A stretch of 64,000 bases of DNA from Pomphorhynchus laevis (GCA_012934845.2 WNNJ02001167.1:1-64000); one strand, 5' to 3'; counted from the stretch's first letter, positions 9,387-19,294 are shown. Numbers and translations are program-made. Notes: generated by a model from the letters alone, not told the origin.

Positions 9387-9389
9387 CTA

Positions 9390-9431
9390 TAATCGTTCTT
9401 CTATAATCGTTCTTCTATAATCGTTCTTCTA
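9390..9431. repeat. 14-bp minisatellite, right block
   Basis: Three tandem copies of TAATCGTTCTTCTA (9390-9403, 9404-9417, 9418-9431), with another partial ATAATCGTTCTTC near 9474. It matches the left block at 6201-6228. Confidence 0.9.
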
Positions 9432-9554
9432 TAATCCAATTAATCTTTATTAATTGTATGTTTATAAGAATCCAAATAATCGTTCTTCAAGAATTGTATG
9501 TTATTTTATTGTAAGAACTTTAATAATCAATACTTTTTTTAACGTGTATAATAA

Positions 9555-9650
9555 TATCAAGTTAAAATTTATAATTAAAATTTGAAATAAAAGTCATATT
9601 TTATGAATTGACACAGACGATGTATAAGAATAAGGATTAAAAGTCATTAG
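9555..9650 (-). repeat. Naiad terminal fragment (orientation F)
   Basis: AAGTTAAAATT, ATGAATTGAC and CAGACGATGTATAAGAATAA are the reverse complement of the end of the 9010-9386 unit. With that unit it forms an inverted pair around the minisatellite. It ends near 9650, short of the pseudoknot core. Confidence 0.75.
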
Positions 9651-10181
9651 GATTGAAATTGATAGTTCAATATGGCTTTAATAGAAATTTCATACCTATT
9701 TTTTCAATATCTTTCCTATTTTTAACGCTACTCCAGTATTCACTCAATCTAGTTGGAAATAAACTATGGAAAAATGACCGCTTATATGGAGAGCCTCGTT
9801 GCATGGCTATCATGATAAATATTGCAGCATACTTGTCTTATGTCACGACCGTTCCTTCCATTGTACATGAATATACAGTTTTCAACATTTCTTCTCTCTC
9901 TATCTCATTTATTCAACTGCCCACATATAAGCAACTAAAGTCTTAATAAGATTGAATGTCTTATTCGCTTTTAAATCGAGTACATTTCAATACGTAATCT
10001 TGCTGATTATTTTACTAGTGTCTCAACTTGTGTTGCTCCAACATTCATATCAAAATTTCATATCCTTGAATTATCAACACTTCCTTAATGATTCTATAGT
10101 CTATCTACGTACCTAATTTCGACGCTGGATATATTCCCTTTTTGTCTTATTTTTTATGTCTATCTTTTGCCCAAAGCTGAG
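9651..10181. other. Unassigned sequence, no supported gene
   Basis: A 97-codon plus-strand ORF (9653-9946) crosses it, but it shows no recognisable motif and begins inside the Naiad fragment, so I do not call it. Base composition is less AT-rich than the Naiad. It holds the pre-insertion target of the LINE-D fragment at its right edge. Confidence 0.4.
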
Positions 10182-10468
10182 AGGCGAAGTGGATTTATTT
10201 TATTTATTTATTTATTATTTATTCAATTACAAGACTGTAGCCGTAGGGCTGTTTTGTTTGATCACATGAAAAAAAGAAAAAAAATTGAAAAGAAAAAAAA
10301 TTCAACATTCCTTCCAAGGATAACGATCCGGTATATACTGTGAGTTTGTCTCGCACAGCCATTGCTCCATCCTCCGCATGAACTTCTGTCTAATCTGAAT
10401 AGCGACCATATCCTCCGGAAGTAAATTCCACATCCTCACCGACCGGTGCGATAGGCGAAGTGGATTTA
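10182..10468 (-). mobile_element. LINE-D 3' end with 16-bp target-site duplication
   Basis: A 255-bp, heavily 5'-truncated insertion (10198-10452) flanked by perfect copies of AGGCGAAGTGGATTTA at 10182-10197 and 10453-10468. On the minus strand it encodes a LINE C-terminus (RLSHRSVRMWNLLPEDM, then QWLCETN and a stop), followed by a 3' UTR with the hairpin AGCC-GTAG-GGCT and a (TAAA)n tail. The same hairpin and tail style are at 23.83 and 30.07 kb. This is a textbook target-primed insertion with both ends visible. Confidence 0.92.
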
Positions 10469-10796
10469 ATAAATTCTATGCATTAAATTCTTTACGTTCT
10501 CTTCATTATCACCAAACAACATGCCAGCATTTGAAAAAGTGACAAATTTAAATATAGAATATTTCAAGTTGAATATTTCAATTTGAGTTATTTAAATAAA
10601 ATTTTGTCTATTAAAAAAATCACCACGCGCACTTTGAATATTAATACACATTATCTTAAGCGATTGGTGATATTTGATATATACAGCCATCATGTCCGTA
10701 ACCAATAAGTCAGAATATATCAACTTTAAAGACACAAAACTCGCATGGTAAGCCGTATCTTCAGTCGCATTCATCCGTCTAAACAAATCTTCTCAA
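10469..10796. other. Unassigned AT-rich sequence
   Basis: No motif-bearing ORF. A 64-codon minus-strand ORF (10592-10786) has no features I recognise. Confidence 0.4.
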
Positions 10797-11090
10797 TCTA
10801 ATCCTTCTCAACCCCCTCTCCTAAAAATCGTTTTCAAGCATCGCTCTCACGCGTCCTCTGTCCTCTCTCAACGATTCAAACTCAGGTCATCTTCAACCAC
10901 TCGAATTTTCCCCGATTGCGCCCATTCTAAAATCGCTCAAATCTCTTCAGCCCGCATCGAAAAACGCCGTCGCGAGGAAAACGGCGAAACATCACTCTCC
11001 ATCCGAAACATAGACGGAAATTTTCAAGTTGTCCACACCCGTCCAAAAATTCGATGGCGCTCCATCTCTCCTATGTGTCTTCTCCACTAG
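10797..11090 (+). pseudogene. LINE-B ORF1 tail
   Basis: An open frame of about 97 codons ending at TAG 11088-11090, the C-terminal part of the ORF1 RNA-binding-like domain: PPLLKIVFKHRSHASSVLSQ, ARIEKRRREENGE, SIRNIDGNFQVVHTRPKIRW. It matches the LINE-C ORF1 end at 36.4-36.7 kb almost position for position. It overlaps the ORF2 start by 37 nt. The N-terminal part was lost by 5' truncation. Confidence 0.85.
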
Positions 11091-11830
11091 ACTCTTTCGC
11101 CGCAGCACACGGTTTCCGCCTCGGTCTCCTCAACACTAGATCTATTCTCAATAAATCCGATCTTATCCTCAACGTATTCACCAAGCAATCCATCGATCTC
11201 TTCTGCCTCACCGAATCCTGGCACTCAGATTCCGACGACCTTTCCATTCGCCGTCTGCTCTCTGCCGGTTGCTCCCTAGTTGAATCTGCCATCCCCCTCA
11301 GCTCATGTCCTTCTAAATCCTCTAATCATGGCGGCATCGTCGCATTCGCGCGTCACCCAGCGTCTCTTCGCAAAATCAATCCCCCTTTCAGTCCTTGCTC
11401 TTTTGAATTGCTCACTTGTCGTTATTCTAACCCGATCACTCTAGATCTCGACATTGTATACCGTCCCGGTTCATCAGCTCATACAGCCTTACTTTTTACC
11501 GAACTCGCTGACCTCTTTTCTCATTGTTCTTTGTCCTCAATCCCTTCACTCGTTCTAGGCGACTTCAATATCCGCCTAGACCGCCCCTCTTCCACGGATT
11601 CCATCCGGTTCATCAACATTCTATCCAACTACAATTACAAACTAATCTCCACTGCCCCCACACATATACTTGGTGGGGCACTCGACATCATCGCTGTCCC
11701 CGATCATTTTGCTGCCTACACCTCACTGTCCATCTCTGATCCTGGTCTATCCGATCACTTTCTTATCACCCTTGATCTCACTAACAACCACACCCCTCCT
11801 CACACACCTTCAATCCTACGTCGCCCTTAG
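11054..11830 (+). pseudogene. LINE-B ORF2, endonuclease part
   Basis: 258 codons of apurinic-type endonuclease: FRLGLLNTRSILNKSD, LFCLTESWHSDSDD, HGGIVAFARH, LDIVYRPGS, LVLGDFNIRLDRP, THILGGALDIIAV and GLSDHFLITLDLT, which cover the catalytic Asn, Glu, Asp and His positions. It stops at TAG 11828-11830 where the related copy at 38.26 kb reads Trp. The ATG is embedded in the ORF1 end (37-nt overlap), an arrangement shared with LINE-C. Confidence 0.88.
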
Positions 11831-12167
11831 AGAAATCTTCACATCTCTCTGCTCCGATCTGCCTTACTCAAATCGTCTCTATCATATTTCACAATAACAT
11901 ATTCATCTCCTCACGATCTCGCCTTTTTTTTCGACTCTGAACTCACATCCACTCTTGATATTCTCTTGCCCTTCAAGTCTCACCCACACCGTCGCTTGAG
12001 CGTGCTACATGGTTTGACATGCAATGCCTACTCTCAAAGCGTCGACTTCGCCATGCTTTTCGAGTCTATCACCGCTTTCTCAGACGTGATTTCCGCTCGA
12101 TCACTCCGTCTTTCCGTGATTCCTATCTTGATCTTCGCCGGTCCCATCTCAACCCACTACGTACCAA

Positions 12168-13979
12168 ATGACTCCTTCTGACAGCATAAAATCATCACTT
12201 CATTTAACTAAAGACTCTCTGGATACTTTTAACACAATCCTTGCTCGCTCCTCTTCGCCGTGCAACATCAATGCCAATGATTATTCGTCATTTCTTCAGA
12301 CTAAAGTAGCCACGTTGCTCTCTCACACCCCGATCTCCATCATATCCCACTCTGCCCAGTCTAGCATCATCCTTCCGGAACTCTTTCATCTTCTCCCTGT
12401 CTCACCTACAGATGTATCATCTGTCATCATGTCCTTGCCCAACATAACCACACCTTCCGATCCCCTGCCTACTCACATATTAAAATCTATATGCTCATCG
12501 ATATCCCCATTTCTCACAACCTTGTTTAACTCGTACATCCGCAATCGTATATTCCCTTCACACTGGAAATCCGCAATCGTATATTCCCTTCACACTGGAA
12601 ATCCGCAATCGCTCGTCCCCTCTCTAAGAAACAATCGCTCGACCCCTCCCTTCCTTCTAGCTATTGCCCCATTTCACTACTCCCTACTCCTTCTAAGCTG
12701 CTAGAACGCCTCATCTTAATACAGATCTACGCTTATCTCTCCTCATCCAATCTGACCCTACTTTCTAATCCGCTTTCCGCTCTAATCACTCCACAGAAAT
12801 CGCATGCATAAAAGTGTACAACGACATACTCATTTCTCGAGACAAGGCTCTATATTGAGTTCTCATCTCCCTCGACCTCTCCTGCGCATTCGACATTGTC
12901 AACCACTCCGTCCTCTTTTCTCGCCTTCGTTATGATTACGGCTTTTCTTCCTCCTCCGTAGCATGGTTTGCCTAATATCTATCCGACCGTTCCTTTCGCG
13001 TCTGTTCTAATTCATCATCCTCCCTTCCCATCCCTATTTTTTTGCGGGGTCCTACAAGGTTCAGTCCTAGGTCCCCTGCTTTTCTCTCTTCTGCTTGGCG
13101 ATCTATCTCCGTTTATCAAACCTTACTCCTTTAAGGTCATGCAATACGCCGATGACATTCTAATCTATGCTCATGCACCCGCACATCGCATACACGATAT
13201 CGGCATTTCTGCCTCCAACTGTCTTTCTTCTATCTACAAACGTCTCTCCAATCTCCATCTCGTTCTAAAACCCGAAAAGTCCAAAATACTGTGGATCATT
13301 CACTGTAAACCAAACATATCTCCTCCCATTGAATCTTTTGCCTCATCGATCATCCCTATAGTGCACAATCTCACTTTCTTAGGCTTCCATTTCGATAAAC
13401 ACCTTTTCCTTAAACCCTTCGTCCGTGACAAGGTCCGCTCGTCTAACTTAATTCTCCGTAACATCCGTCGTATCCGCCCCCTTATCGACTTCCGTTCTTG
13501 TATGTCACTTCTTTCATCGCTTCTTTTCCCTAAAATCGATTACTGCCTTAGCCTTTTCGCCAATTCTCCAAAATCCATCATCCTACCCCTACAACGAATA
13601 ATCAACACCGCCGTTCGAGTGCTCTTTCGTCTCCGTCGCTTTCGACCACACATCCACATATTTTGCCCAACTCTCCTGGCCCACCATCCACATCCGCATC
13701 AAACTCCGCCTTCTTCTCGTTACTTTTCGTCTCATCGCTGTCGGCTCCCCATCGTTCATCAACCTTCCTTTCTTAGACGATACTCGCCCCACCTCGCTAT
13801 CGCTTCGTTCCTGTCATACCCTCTTACTCCACGTTCCTAATTACTCCAACAACTACGGTCTCCGATCCTTCCTCGTCGCCGCCTCACTCGCCTGGAATCA
13901 ACTCCCTCTCGACGTCCGCCGCGCACCTTCCTTTATCACATTCAAACACTTCATCCGTTCACACCTTCTCGGCACCTGA
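12168..13979 (+). pseudogene. LINE-B ORF2, reverse transcriptase part
   Basis: The reverse transcriptase in at least three frame segments. 12168-12704 holds the N-terminal region (LPELFHLLPVSPTDV, FPSHWKSAIV). 12968-13840 holds motif B (GVLQGSVLGPLLFSLLLGDL), motif C MQYADDILIY with intact YADD, and the thumb. The last part reaches a C-terminus ending HLLGT near 13979. The first segment is disturbed by a 32-bp tandem duplication of CCGCAATCGTATATTCCCTT and its surroundings. Confidence 0.85.
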
Positions 13980-14062
13980 TTCACAGTCTTGTTTTGTTGT
14001 GGTCATGTAAGCGTGTGCTGGCACGCATTTTCCACGTTAAAATAAATCGTTTTTTTTTATTG

Positions 14063-14289
14063 CCGAGTAGTTTTGACGACAAAAGCTTGAGTTTCTTTAT
14101 TTCTATATTTAAAGAGAAATAGAGTGATTTTCAACTCCTAAATGATCTGCTTCATATTAAGAGAAATTCTGAATAGTAAGATTGGATTCACCTAAACAGC
14201 ACCTTTACTTTGATTTACTAACAGCTAGTTTTATGCGTTCTTTATCGTATATATCAAAATCCCTTAAACCGGATCCTAAAAATGTATGA
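14063..14289. other. Short unassigned spacer
   Basis: AT-rich; nothing recognised between the end of LINE-B copy 1 and the next LINE-B fragment. Confidence 0.5.
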
Positions 14290-14435
14290 CCCCTTGAACT
14301 GTGATAATGAAGGGTAGTCGTTGGAGTAATTGGGAACATGAAGTAAGATAGAATGACTGAAACGCAGTGATAGAAAGGTAGGGCGAGTGTCTTCTAAGAA
14401 AGGGAGGTTGATGAACGATGGGGAGCCGATAAAAT
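14290..14435 (-). pseudogene. LINE-B fragment (thumb region)
   Basis: Minus-strand sequence reads GSPSFINLPFLEDTRPT and LHVPNYSND, matching the C-terminal region of LINE-B (compare 22030-22145). It is an internal fragment truncated at both ends. Confidence 0.8.
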
Positions 14436-15685
14436 ACAAATACATATTTGTATTTCCAGAAGGAACTTGATCATGTTTACAGTCCCCATATCGCGTAAAC
14501 CAGACAATATATCAAATCCCGACGAATCATGATCGGAACACAATGAACGACCATATCAACATGCATTATTCCCGGAATTGCAAGTGCGTGCCGACGACTT
14601 TCACACTCTTGCAGTCGATACAACCCTTGGAATACATTTTATAGGTTCGCTGAAGACATTAATTCTCCTCACATTGTAGTTTGCATGCAAAATGTTAATT
14701 GTTTTTGAAACATGATGTATCGACACCTCTTGAGTCATCGCGAGTATAATTCGAAGCAGGTCCGACGTTCTGTCGAAGATGAATTTATAGGGTCCTATTT
14801 GCTGATTTTGTTAACTAAGTAATGACATTCTAACCGGACTTGGATTACTACATATTGAGCACCCGGTGGAAGCCCTGATGCTGTACAGAAACCACAAATA
14901 AATTTTGCATCTTCCAATTTAGGTTTTGAATGCTTAGATAACATATGTCCATACATCACAATTTATTGAATCACAAGAAATTTCTAATTGGACATATAAA
15001 TTGGAATTATTTGTCGACTGGGTCCTATTAGAGTCACTATGATTCGAAGTCGATTCAATTTTCTGTATTAAACGATGTTTACCACAATTTTCAGCTCCAT
15101 AGAGATAGCATAATAACTTTGTTGTAAAAATCAATACTCTGATCCTCCTACATGTTGTTTGATGACCGAACAAAATGTAATTAGTTTTTTATAATCAGAA
15201 CTTTTTGAGTGAAAAATTCTTTGAATAAAACTTTTTGAGTGAAAAGTTTCACTCAAAACGTTTTTATAATCAAAACTTTTTTACATAAATATAGTTTTAT
15301 AATTGTACTAAAATAATTAACAAGATTAAAATATATATTACCTTGGAAATTAAGAGCAGGATCAATAAAACATTTAATATTTTAATTCAACATAAAATAG
15401 TGCTTTTGTCTTAGCAAAATATTTAAATAAATTAGTTTTATTGACCCTTTTCCAAAATTCCAAATAGAAACGGGTCAATATCAGTTTAGTTAATCATCCA
15501 AAAGTGTTATGGAGCAACTTATCTAAAAATATACAGAAGATTGAGATTAAGCAATCAAAATCGAAACAATAACAGATAAAAAAATAGTTTTATTGATCCT
15601 GTTCCAAAATTTAAAATAAAAATATGGATCAGTTATTCTTTAAGATATTTTAACATTTTTAAAATAAAAATCAATGTATTTTTGT
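14436..15685 (-). other. Possible decayed or intron-split host gene, unidentified
   Basis: Minus-strand frames look more coding than chance, but no single frame runs through. There is an 80-codon ORF (14934-15173) with Cys and Ser/Asn-rich parts, then, in another frame, KPKLEDAKFICGFCTASG (about 14850-14930), then a stretch with TINILHANYNVRRINVFSEP near 14650. I recognise no family. From 15174 to 15685 the sequence is AT-rich, with two related copies of an element containing TTTTATTGAYCCTKTTCCAAA (15433-15482, 15586-15640) and a 12-bp perfect hairpin at 15233-15258. Confidence 0.3.
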
Positions 15686-16093
15686 TTATCTTCTAGGAAC
15701 GGATACCATCTCATAATCATGATGGTATAGCTCTTTGACCTGCTTTAATATATCTTCATCCACAACAGGTTCAGATGACTTAATTTTTGATTTCTGCTTT
15801 ATATCTGCCCGTAACCTTATGAAATGGTTTAGTAAGTACATGAAAGATACACACAGACAAAGAAATGGCAGGAATTTGATCAAAAATTTATTATTATCAA
15901 TAGACCTTGGTTTACCAATTTTCACGGAATCGTTTATCCATGACATAAGTCTACGTTGATTATGAAGTAACAAAACTGTATTTTGCATTGAGCAATAGGT
16001 TATTCTACTGCATTTGGGTTTACTTGGCATTAAGGCGTATTTATTGCATTGATATTTCTTTACTAAATTAGGTTTGACAGCAATCCGACGCAT
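15686..16093 (-). CDS. Small single-pass membrane protein, unidentified host ORF
   Basis: 135 codons on the minus strand. The N-terminus is basic (MRRIAVKPNLVKKYQCNKYA), suggesting a possible mitochondrial presequence. One hydrophobic segment lies near residues 72-90 (FLPFLCLCVSFMYLL), followed by a basic and then acidic tail that ends DYEMVSVPRR. The layout resembles small mitochondrial inner-membrane assembly proteins, but I do not recognise the family, so no function is given. TTTCAG lies just upstream of the ATG, which could be a cis- or trans-splice acceptor. LINE-E1 ends about 50 bp upstream of the start, so its promoter or first exon may have been displaced. Confidence 0.5.
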   Translation of the reverse strand: MRRIAVKPNLVKKYQCNKYALMPSKPKCSRITYCSMQNTVLLLHNQRRLMSWINDSVKIGKPRSIDNNKFLIKFLPFLCLCVSFMYLLNHFIRLRADIKQKSKIKSSEPVVDEDILKQVKELYHHDYEMVSVPRR

Positions 16094-16139
16094 TGAATTT
16101 ATCTGAAAGATATCTTAAATTATTATCATTATTATAGTG

Positions 16140-18745
16140 TACAAGTTACTAGCCGCAAATGGCTGTTTCAACTGTTCACAAATTACATTTTAAAATATCA
16201 ATTAAAATACATCCACGAATCCAAATTAGAGTTCACAATCCACTTCAGCAGCATCTTCTTGAAGTGTCTATTGCTAGTAGCATTGACGACGTCTTCAGGC
16301 AGCGAATTCCAAACATTCAATGCGCGGTGGGAAAGCCTACTCACACTCCTTATTTTGCCATGGGGGAATTTAAATAACGTAAGGGAGTGACCTCTGCGAC
16401 GCGAATTTCTCAATTTTATCGAATTGGATGGGAACCCCTCTTTTCCACGAACCAAATGCCACATCGCTACAAGATCTAAATATAGTAGCCTCTGGGCCGT
16501 TGAAGGCATTTTTAAGCAAGCTAGGCGCTCATTGTAAGAATAAAGAGATGTAATGCAAAGTTTGGTTCCTCTACGTAAAATCGACTCGGTCTTTTTCATC
16601 TCAGCCTTGGTGGATGGAAAAGTTGATGCGATGCAGTATTCCACATGCGGACGGACTAACGCACAGTAGAGATGCTTAAATAATTTTGGATGCAGCTTAC
16701 TAAATGTGTTCTTAATACAATACAAGGCCTTCATGGCTTTACCGTAGATATAATCGGTATTCGGTCGTGTTTTAAGGTCGTTATTCAAAATAATCCCTAG
16801 GTCTCTATGAACAGAAATGTTGTGAAGCTTATAACATCCTAAATAGAATTCATGATCAGATTTACATTTGCCGAGTTTCATATGAACGCACTTATCTACA
16901 TTTATGGTCATACCGGTAGCACTGCTCCAGTCGTAGATTGTCTGGAGATCATGTTGTAGATGCCGGCCATCAGGATCTGAGATGCTATCGCACCACACTT
17001 TCACATCGTCTGCGAATGCCAGGCAGGGACTGTTTATGCGTAACAGAAGATCATTGAGAAATATAATAAAAAGCAAGGGACCAAGGACTGTACCTTGCGG
17101 AACTCCGGATTTAACTAACCTAGTAGAAGACATGCTATTGCCAACCCTCACCTGAAATGATCTCCCGTCCAAAAAATCACGAATCCAATTGCATAACATG
17201 GAGGATACTCCGTAGTGTGCTAACAACCTAATCATCCCATCATGAGGGACGCGATCGAAGGCTTTCGAAAAATCAATAAAGATTATATCGAGTGAGCTAC
17301 CAAAACTTAACGACTGGGTCCAAGTTTCGCGCGCGGTAAGCAAGTTCGTCAAACAAGAACGGGAGTGACGAAAACCATGTTGAGCGGACGATAGTATACC
17401 AAGAGAGACAAGATGATCGTAGACTCTAGTGCTGATGGCGCGTTCGAGAACTTTGCACAGAGAAGAGGTTAAGCTTATTGGCCTATAATCACCACAGGAT
17501 GATGCAAAAATTTTTTTGGGAATAGGAACAACGGTTGCAGTTTTCCAATCTTCTGGGACACTGCCAGTGGCCAGAATTTTATCAAAGATAATAGTCAGGA
17601 ATGGTGCCAGGTAACTCGATAAAGCTTTGAGCAGGTATGGGGAGATGTCATCGGGGCCAGCTGCGCTAAAAGGACGAATATTATTGAGATAATCTTGAAT
17701 TTCAGTAACGCAAATTGGCCGGGATTCATTACGCGGAGGGATAGAGCACCCGTACCATATCATATGAGAATCGCAATGTGGTAAAGTGGATAAAGAGAAC
17801 GAGGATGCGAAGGTCTCAGCTATATCAGTTTCATTTGTAACCAAGCCACATTCAGAGTGCACATGCTTGATTGCAGAGTTGAGCGTTCCGTTTTGCCGAG
17901 CATATGACCAAAATAGCTTGGGGTTGCGATTAACTTCCTTGATGATTGTAGATTCGAATTTATCACGTTTTAACGTTTTCATACGAGTACAGACGTTCCT
18001 AAGATACCTATAAATGTTGGCGTAATACGGAAGCGAACGAGATAACTTCCAAAGACGATTTCGTACTCGCAACATCAATCTCAGGTCCTTATCGAACCAA
18101 ACAGGATATTTAGTATTTGGCGAGATGATACGCTTTGGTGCAAACACGTCAGAAATACCTAAAAGGTAATCCCCAATCACTTTTAGTGAGACTTCTTTAG
18201 TATTTGTTAAAGATAGTGGACGACGTTGACAGAAAGATAAAATTTGCTCATCAAGCACTTTTGACCAAACCCGTTTTACGATGGGAGCCGTAAAATGGCG
18301 GAATTTAAAGTTTGGGGTGACCTGTAGTGATAGCACGCAGTGGTCAGAGTTACCTATCGGTGGAAGATAATCCACTCGAGCTATGTCTTCAAGACGTTTG
18401 GAAAAAACCAAGTCAAGTATAGTATCATTATTATGGGAAGAAAATCGTGTGGGCTCTTGAATGTGTTGTACTAGTAAGAGTTCATCAGCGAGGAAGTGGG
18501 AGATTTCTCTTTCTACGACGGTGCCATCATCAAATATTGTTTGCCGCCAATCTGATCTAGGTAGGTTGAAGTCTCCTAGAAGAAGGAAATGTGAACTGAT
18601 ACTTATCGATCGCAATACTGACTTCAGAAGATTACAATCAGTGATCATAGAAGGTGAGCGATATACAACGCAGAGACTGATACCAACACGATCATACCCA
18701 ATATGAAAGGTAATACTCTCGAACGAGCCTTGCGGATCACACGAC
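16140..18745 (-). mobile_element. LINE-E copy 1, reverse transcriptase frame intact
   Basis: A CR1/Jockey-like LINE. The frame is open from about 18740 in the endonuclease to the C-terminal stop at 16198. The 3' UTR has AGCC-GCAAAT-GGCT (hairpin) and a tail rich in ATA/ATT. Sequence from 17130 to 18672 is almost identical to 25199-26744. Upstream of 18745 the endonuclease is decayed or joined to other debris. Confidence 0.88.
16198..18648 (-). CDS. LINE-E1 ORF2 (endonuclease end plus reverse transcriptase)
   Basis: 816 codons from the first Met. The start is inside the endonuclease (LLGDFNLPRSDW at about 22-33, SDHCVLSL near 105), so the true ORF began upstream. Reverse transcriptase motifs are complete: YRPISLTSSLCKVLERA, QHGFRHSRSC, motif A FIDFSKAFDRVPHDG near 460, motif B SGVPQGTVLGPLLFIIF, motif C FADDVKVW near 543, then RDLGIILNNDLKTRPNTDY, RPHVEYC, RRRGHSL and a C-terminal SHRALNVWNSLPEDVV. 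The ORF looks functional apart from the damaged N-terminus. Such proteins act in target-primed reverse transcription. Confidence 0.9.
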   Translation of the reverse strand: MITDCNLLKSVLRSISISSHFLLLGDFNLPRSDWRQTIFDDGTVVEREISHFLADELLLVQHIQEPTRFSSHNNDTILDLVFSKRLEDIARVDYLPPIGNSDHCVLSLQVTPNFKFRHFTAPIVKRVWSKVLDEQILSFCQRRPLSLTNTKEVSLKVIGDYLLGISDVFAPKRIISPNTKYPVWFDKDLRLMLRVRNRLWKLSRSLPYYANIYRYLRNVCTRMKTLKRDKFESTIIKEVNRNPKLFWSYARQNGTLNSAIKHVHSECGLVTNETDIAETFASSFSLSTLPHCDSHMIWYGCSIPPRNESRPICVTEIQDYLNNIRPFSAAGPDDISPYLLKALSSYLAPFLTIIFDKILATGSVPEDWKTATVVPIPKKIFASSCGDYRPISLTSSLCKVLERAISTRVYDHLVSLGILSSAQHGFRHSRSCLTNLLTARETWTQSLSFGSSLDIIFIDFSKAFDRVPHDGMIRLLAHYGVSSMLCNWIRDFLDGRSFQVRVGNSMSSTRLVKSGVPQGTVLGPLLFIIFLNDLLLRINSPCLAFADDVKVWCDSISDPDGRHLQHDLQTIYDWSSATGMTINVDKCVHMKLGKCKSDHEFYLGCYKLHNISVHRDLGIILNNDLKTRPNTDYIYGKAMKALYCIKNTFSKLHPKLFKHLYCALVRPHVEYCIASTFPSTKAEMKKTESILRRGTKLCITSLYSYNERLACLKMPSTAQRLLYLDLVAMWHLVRGKEGFPSNSIKLRNSRRRGHSLTLFKFPHGKIRSVSRLSHRALNVWNSLPEDVVNATSNRHFKKMLLKWIVNSNLDSWMYFN

Positions 18746-19294
18746 GGCTGATATTAATGACAGCAACATTGGACTGGGAAGCTAGTAGCGTTGAGATGGC
18801 CACCTCCTTTCTCTGACTGCCTGTCAAAAGCTGACAGACCCGAGTGGAGAGTGGCGCGTGGGATTTGGAGGTGCCCGGGAGTGGTCCCCAGAAGCTTAGG
18901 ATATCTGTGACAGAGAAGGTCGCGGATTTTACGCGTAAGCGCTTTTTCGTAAATGGAGATGAAGGAGTTTTGAATCGAGATAGGCCGCAAATCTTTAGGA
19001 AATGCAATCGATTTTTTTAGGTAAAATTTATCTCAACTAATATTTATGCCAGCAATATGGAAGGGGAGGCTGATAGCATTGTGATGGTTACCTCCTTTCT
19101 CTGACTGTATGTCAAAAATATCCCTACTCCTGAAGTTACACCAAGGCGGGATTGGTTGGGGGAGATTAAGTGGTTCCATAATTATGTAGGGATAGTGACT
19201 CCTCCAGAACTTTGCTAAGGCCTATGCTACCGATCCACTCCAAGGCTCTATTCTTCAAGCAGACAAAGTTCTTGAATATCTTCGAAAAGGAAGA
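18746..19294 (-). pseudogene. Decayed LINE endonuclease pieces
   Basis: Two related minus-strand segments, each with a QSEKGG motif (near 18820 and near 19090), resemble the GGGVAI part of LINE endonucleases in shifting frames. Between them, LRPISIQNSFISIYEKALTR (18930-18990) looks more like a reverse transcriptase motif 2. I cannot decide whether this is the frame-broken 5' end of LINE-E1, LINE-F, or both. Confidence 0.45.

Larger units (their letters stand above)
6247..9389 (+). mobile_element. Naiad-type Penelope-like retroelement, whole copy
   Basis: About 3.1 kb bounded on both sides by the same 14-bp minisatellite. It contains one open 903-codon ORF with N-terminal GIY-YIG endonuclease, a CxC linker and C-terminal reverse transcriptase, then a structured terminal unit (9010-9386). 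This permuted order is the published hallmark of the Naiad/Chlamys clade of Penelope-like elements, whose insertion bias for microsatellites is also documented. It looks whole. At least four further partial copies or groups of termini lie in this window. Confidence 0.9.
10797..14062 (+). mobile_element. LINE-B copy 1, long and decayed
   Basis: A GC-richer, pyrimidine-rich LINE. In order: the ORF1 tail (10797-11090), endonuclease (11054-11830), reverse transcriptase in several frames (about 12170-13979) and a 3' UTR that ends in AAAATAAATCG and a run of T. The coding strand is rich in Ser, Pro and Leu, unlike LINE-A and Naiad. It is truncated at the 5' end within ORF1. Breaks include TAG at 11828, where sister copy 3 has TGG, and a 32-bp tandem duplication at 12537-12602 that shifts the frame. 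Confidence 0.9.

Noticed and set aside
9653-9946. 97-codon ORF as a host gene
   Set aside because: No motif, begins inside a Naiad terminal fragment, and no splice or flanking evidence.
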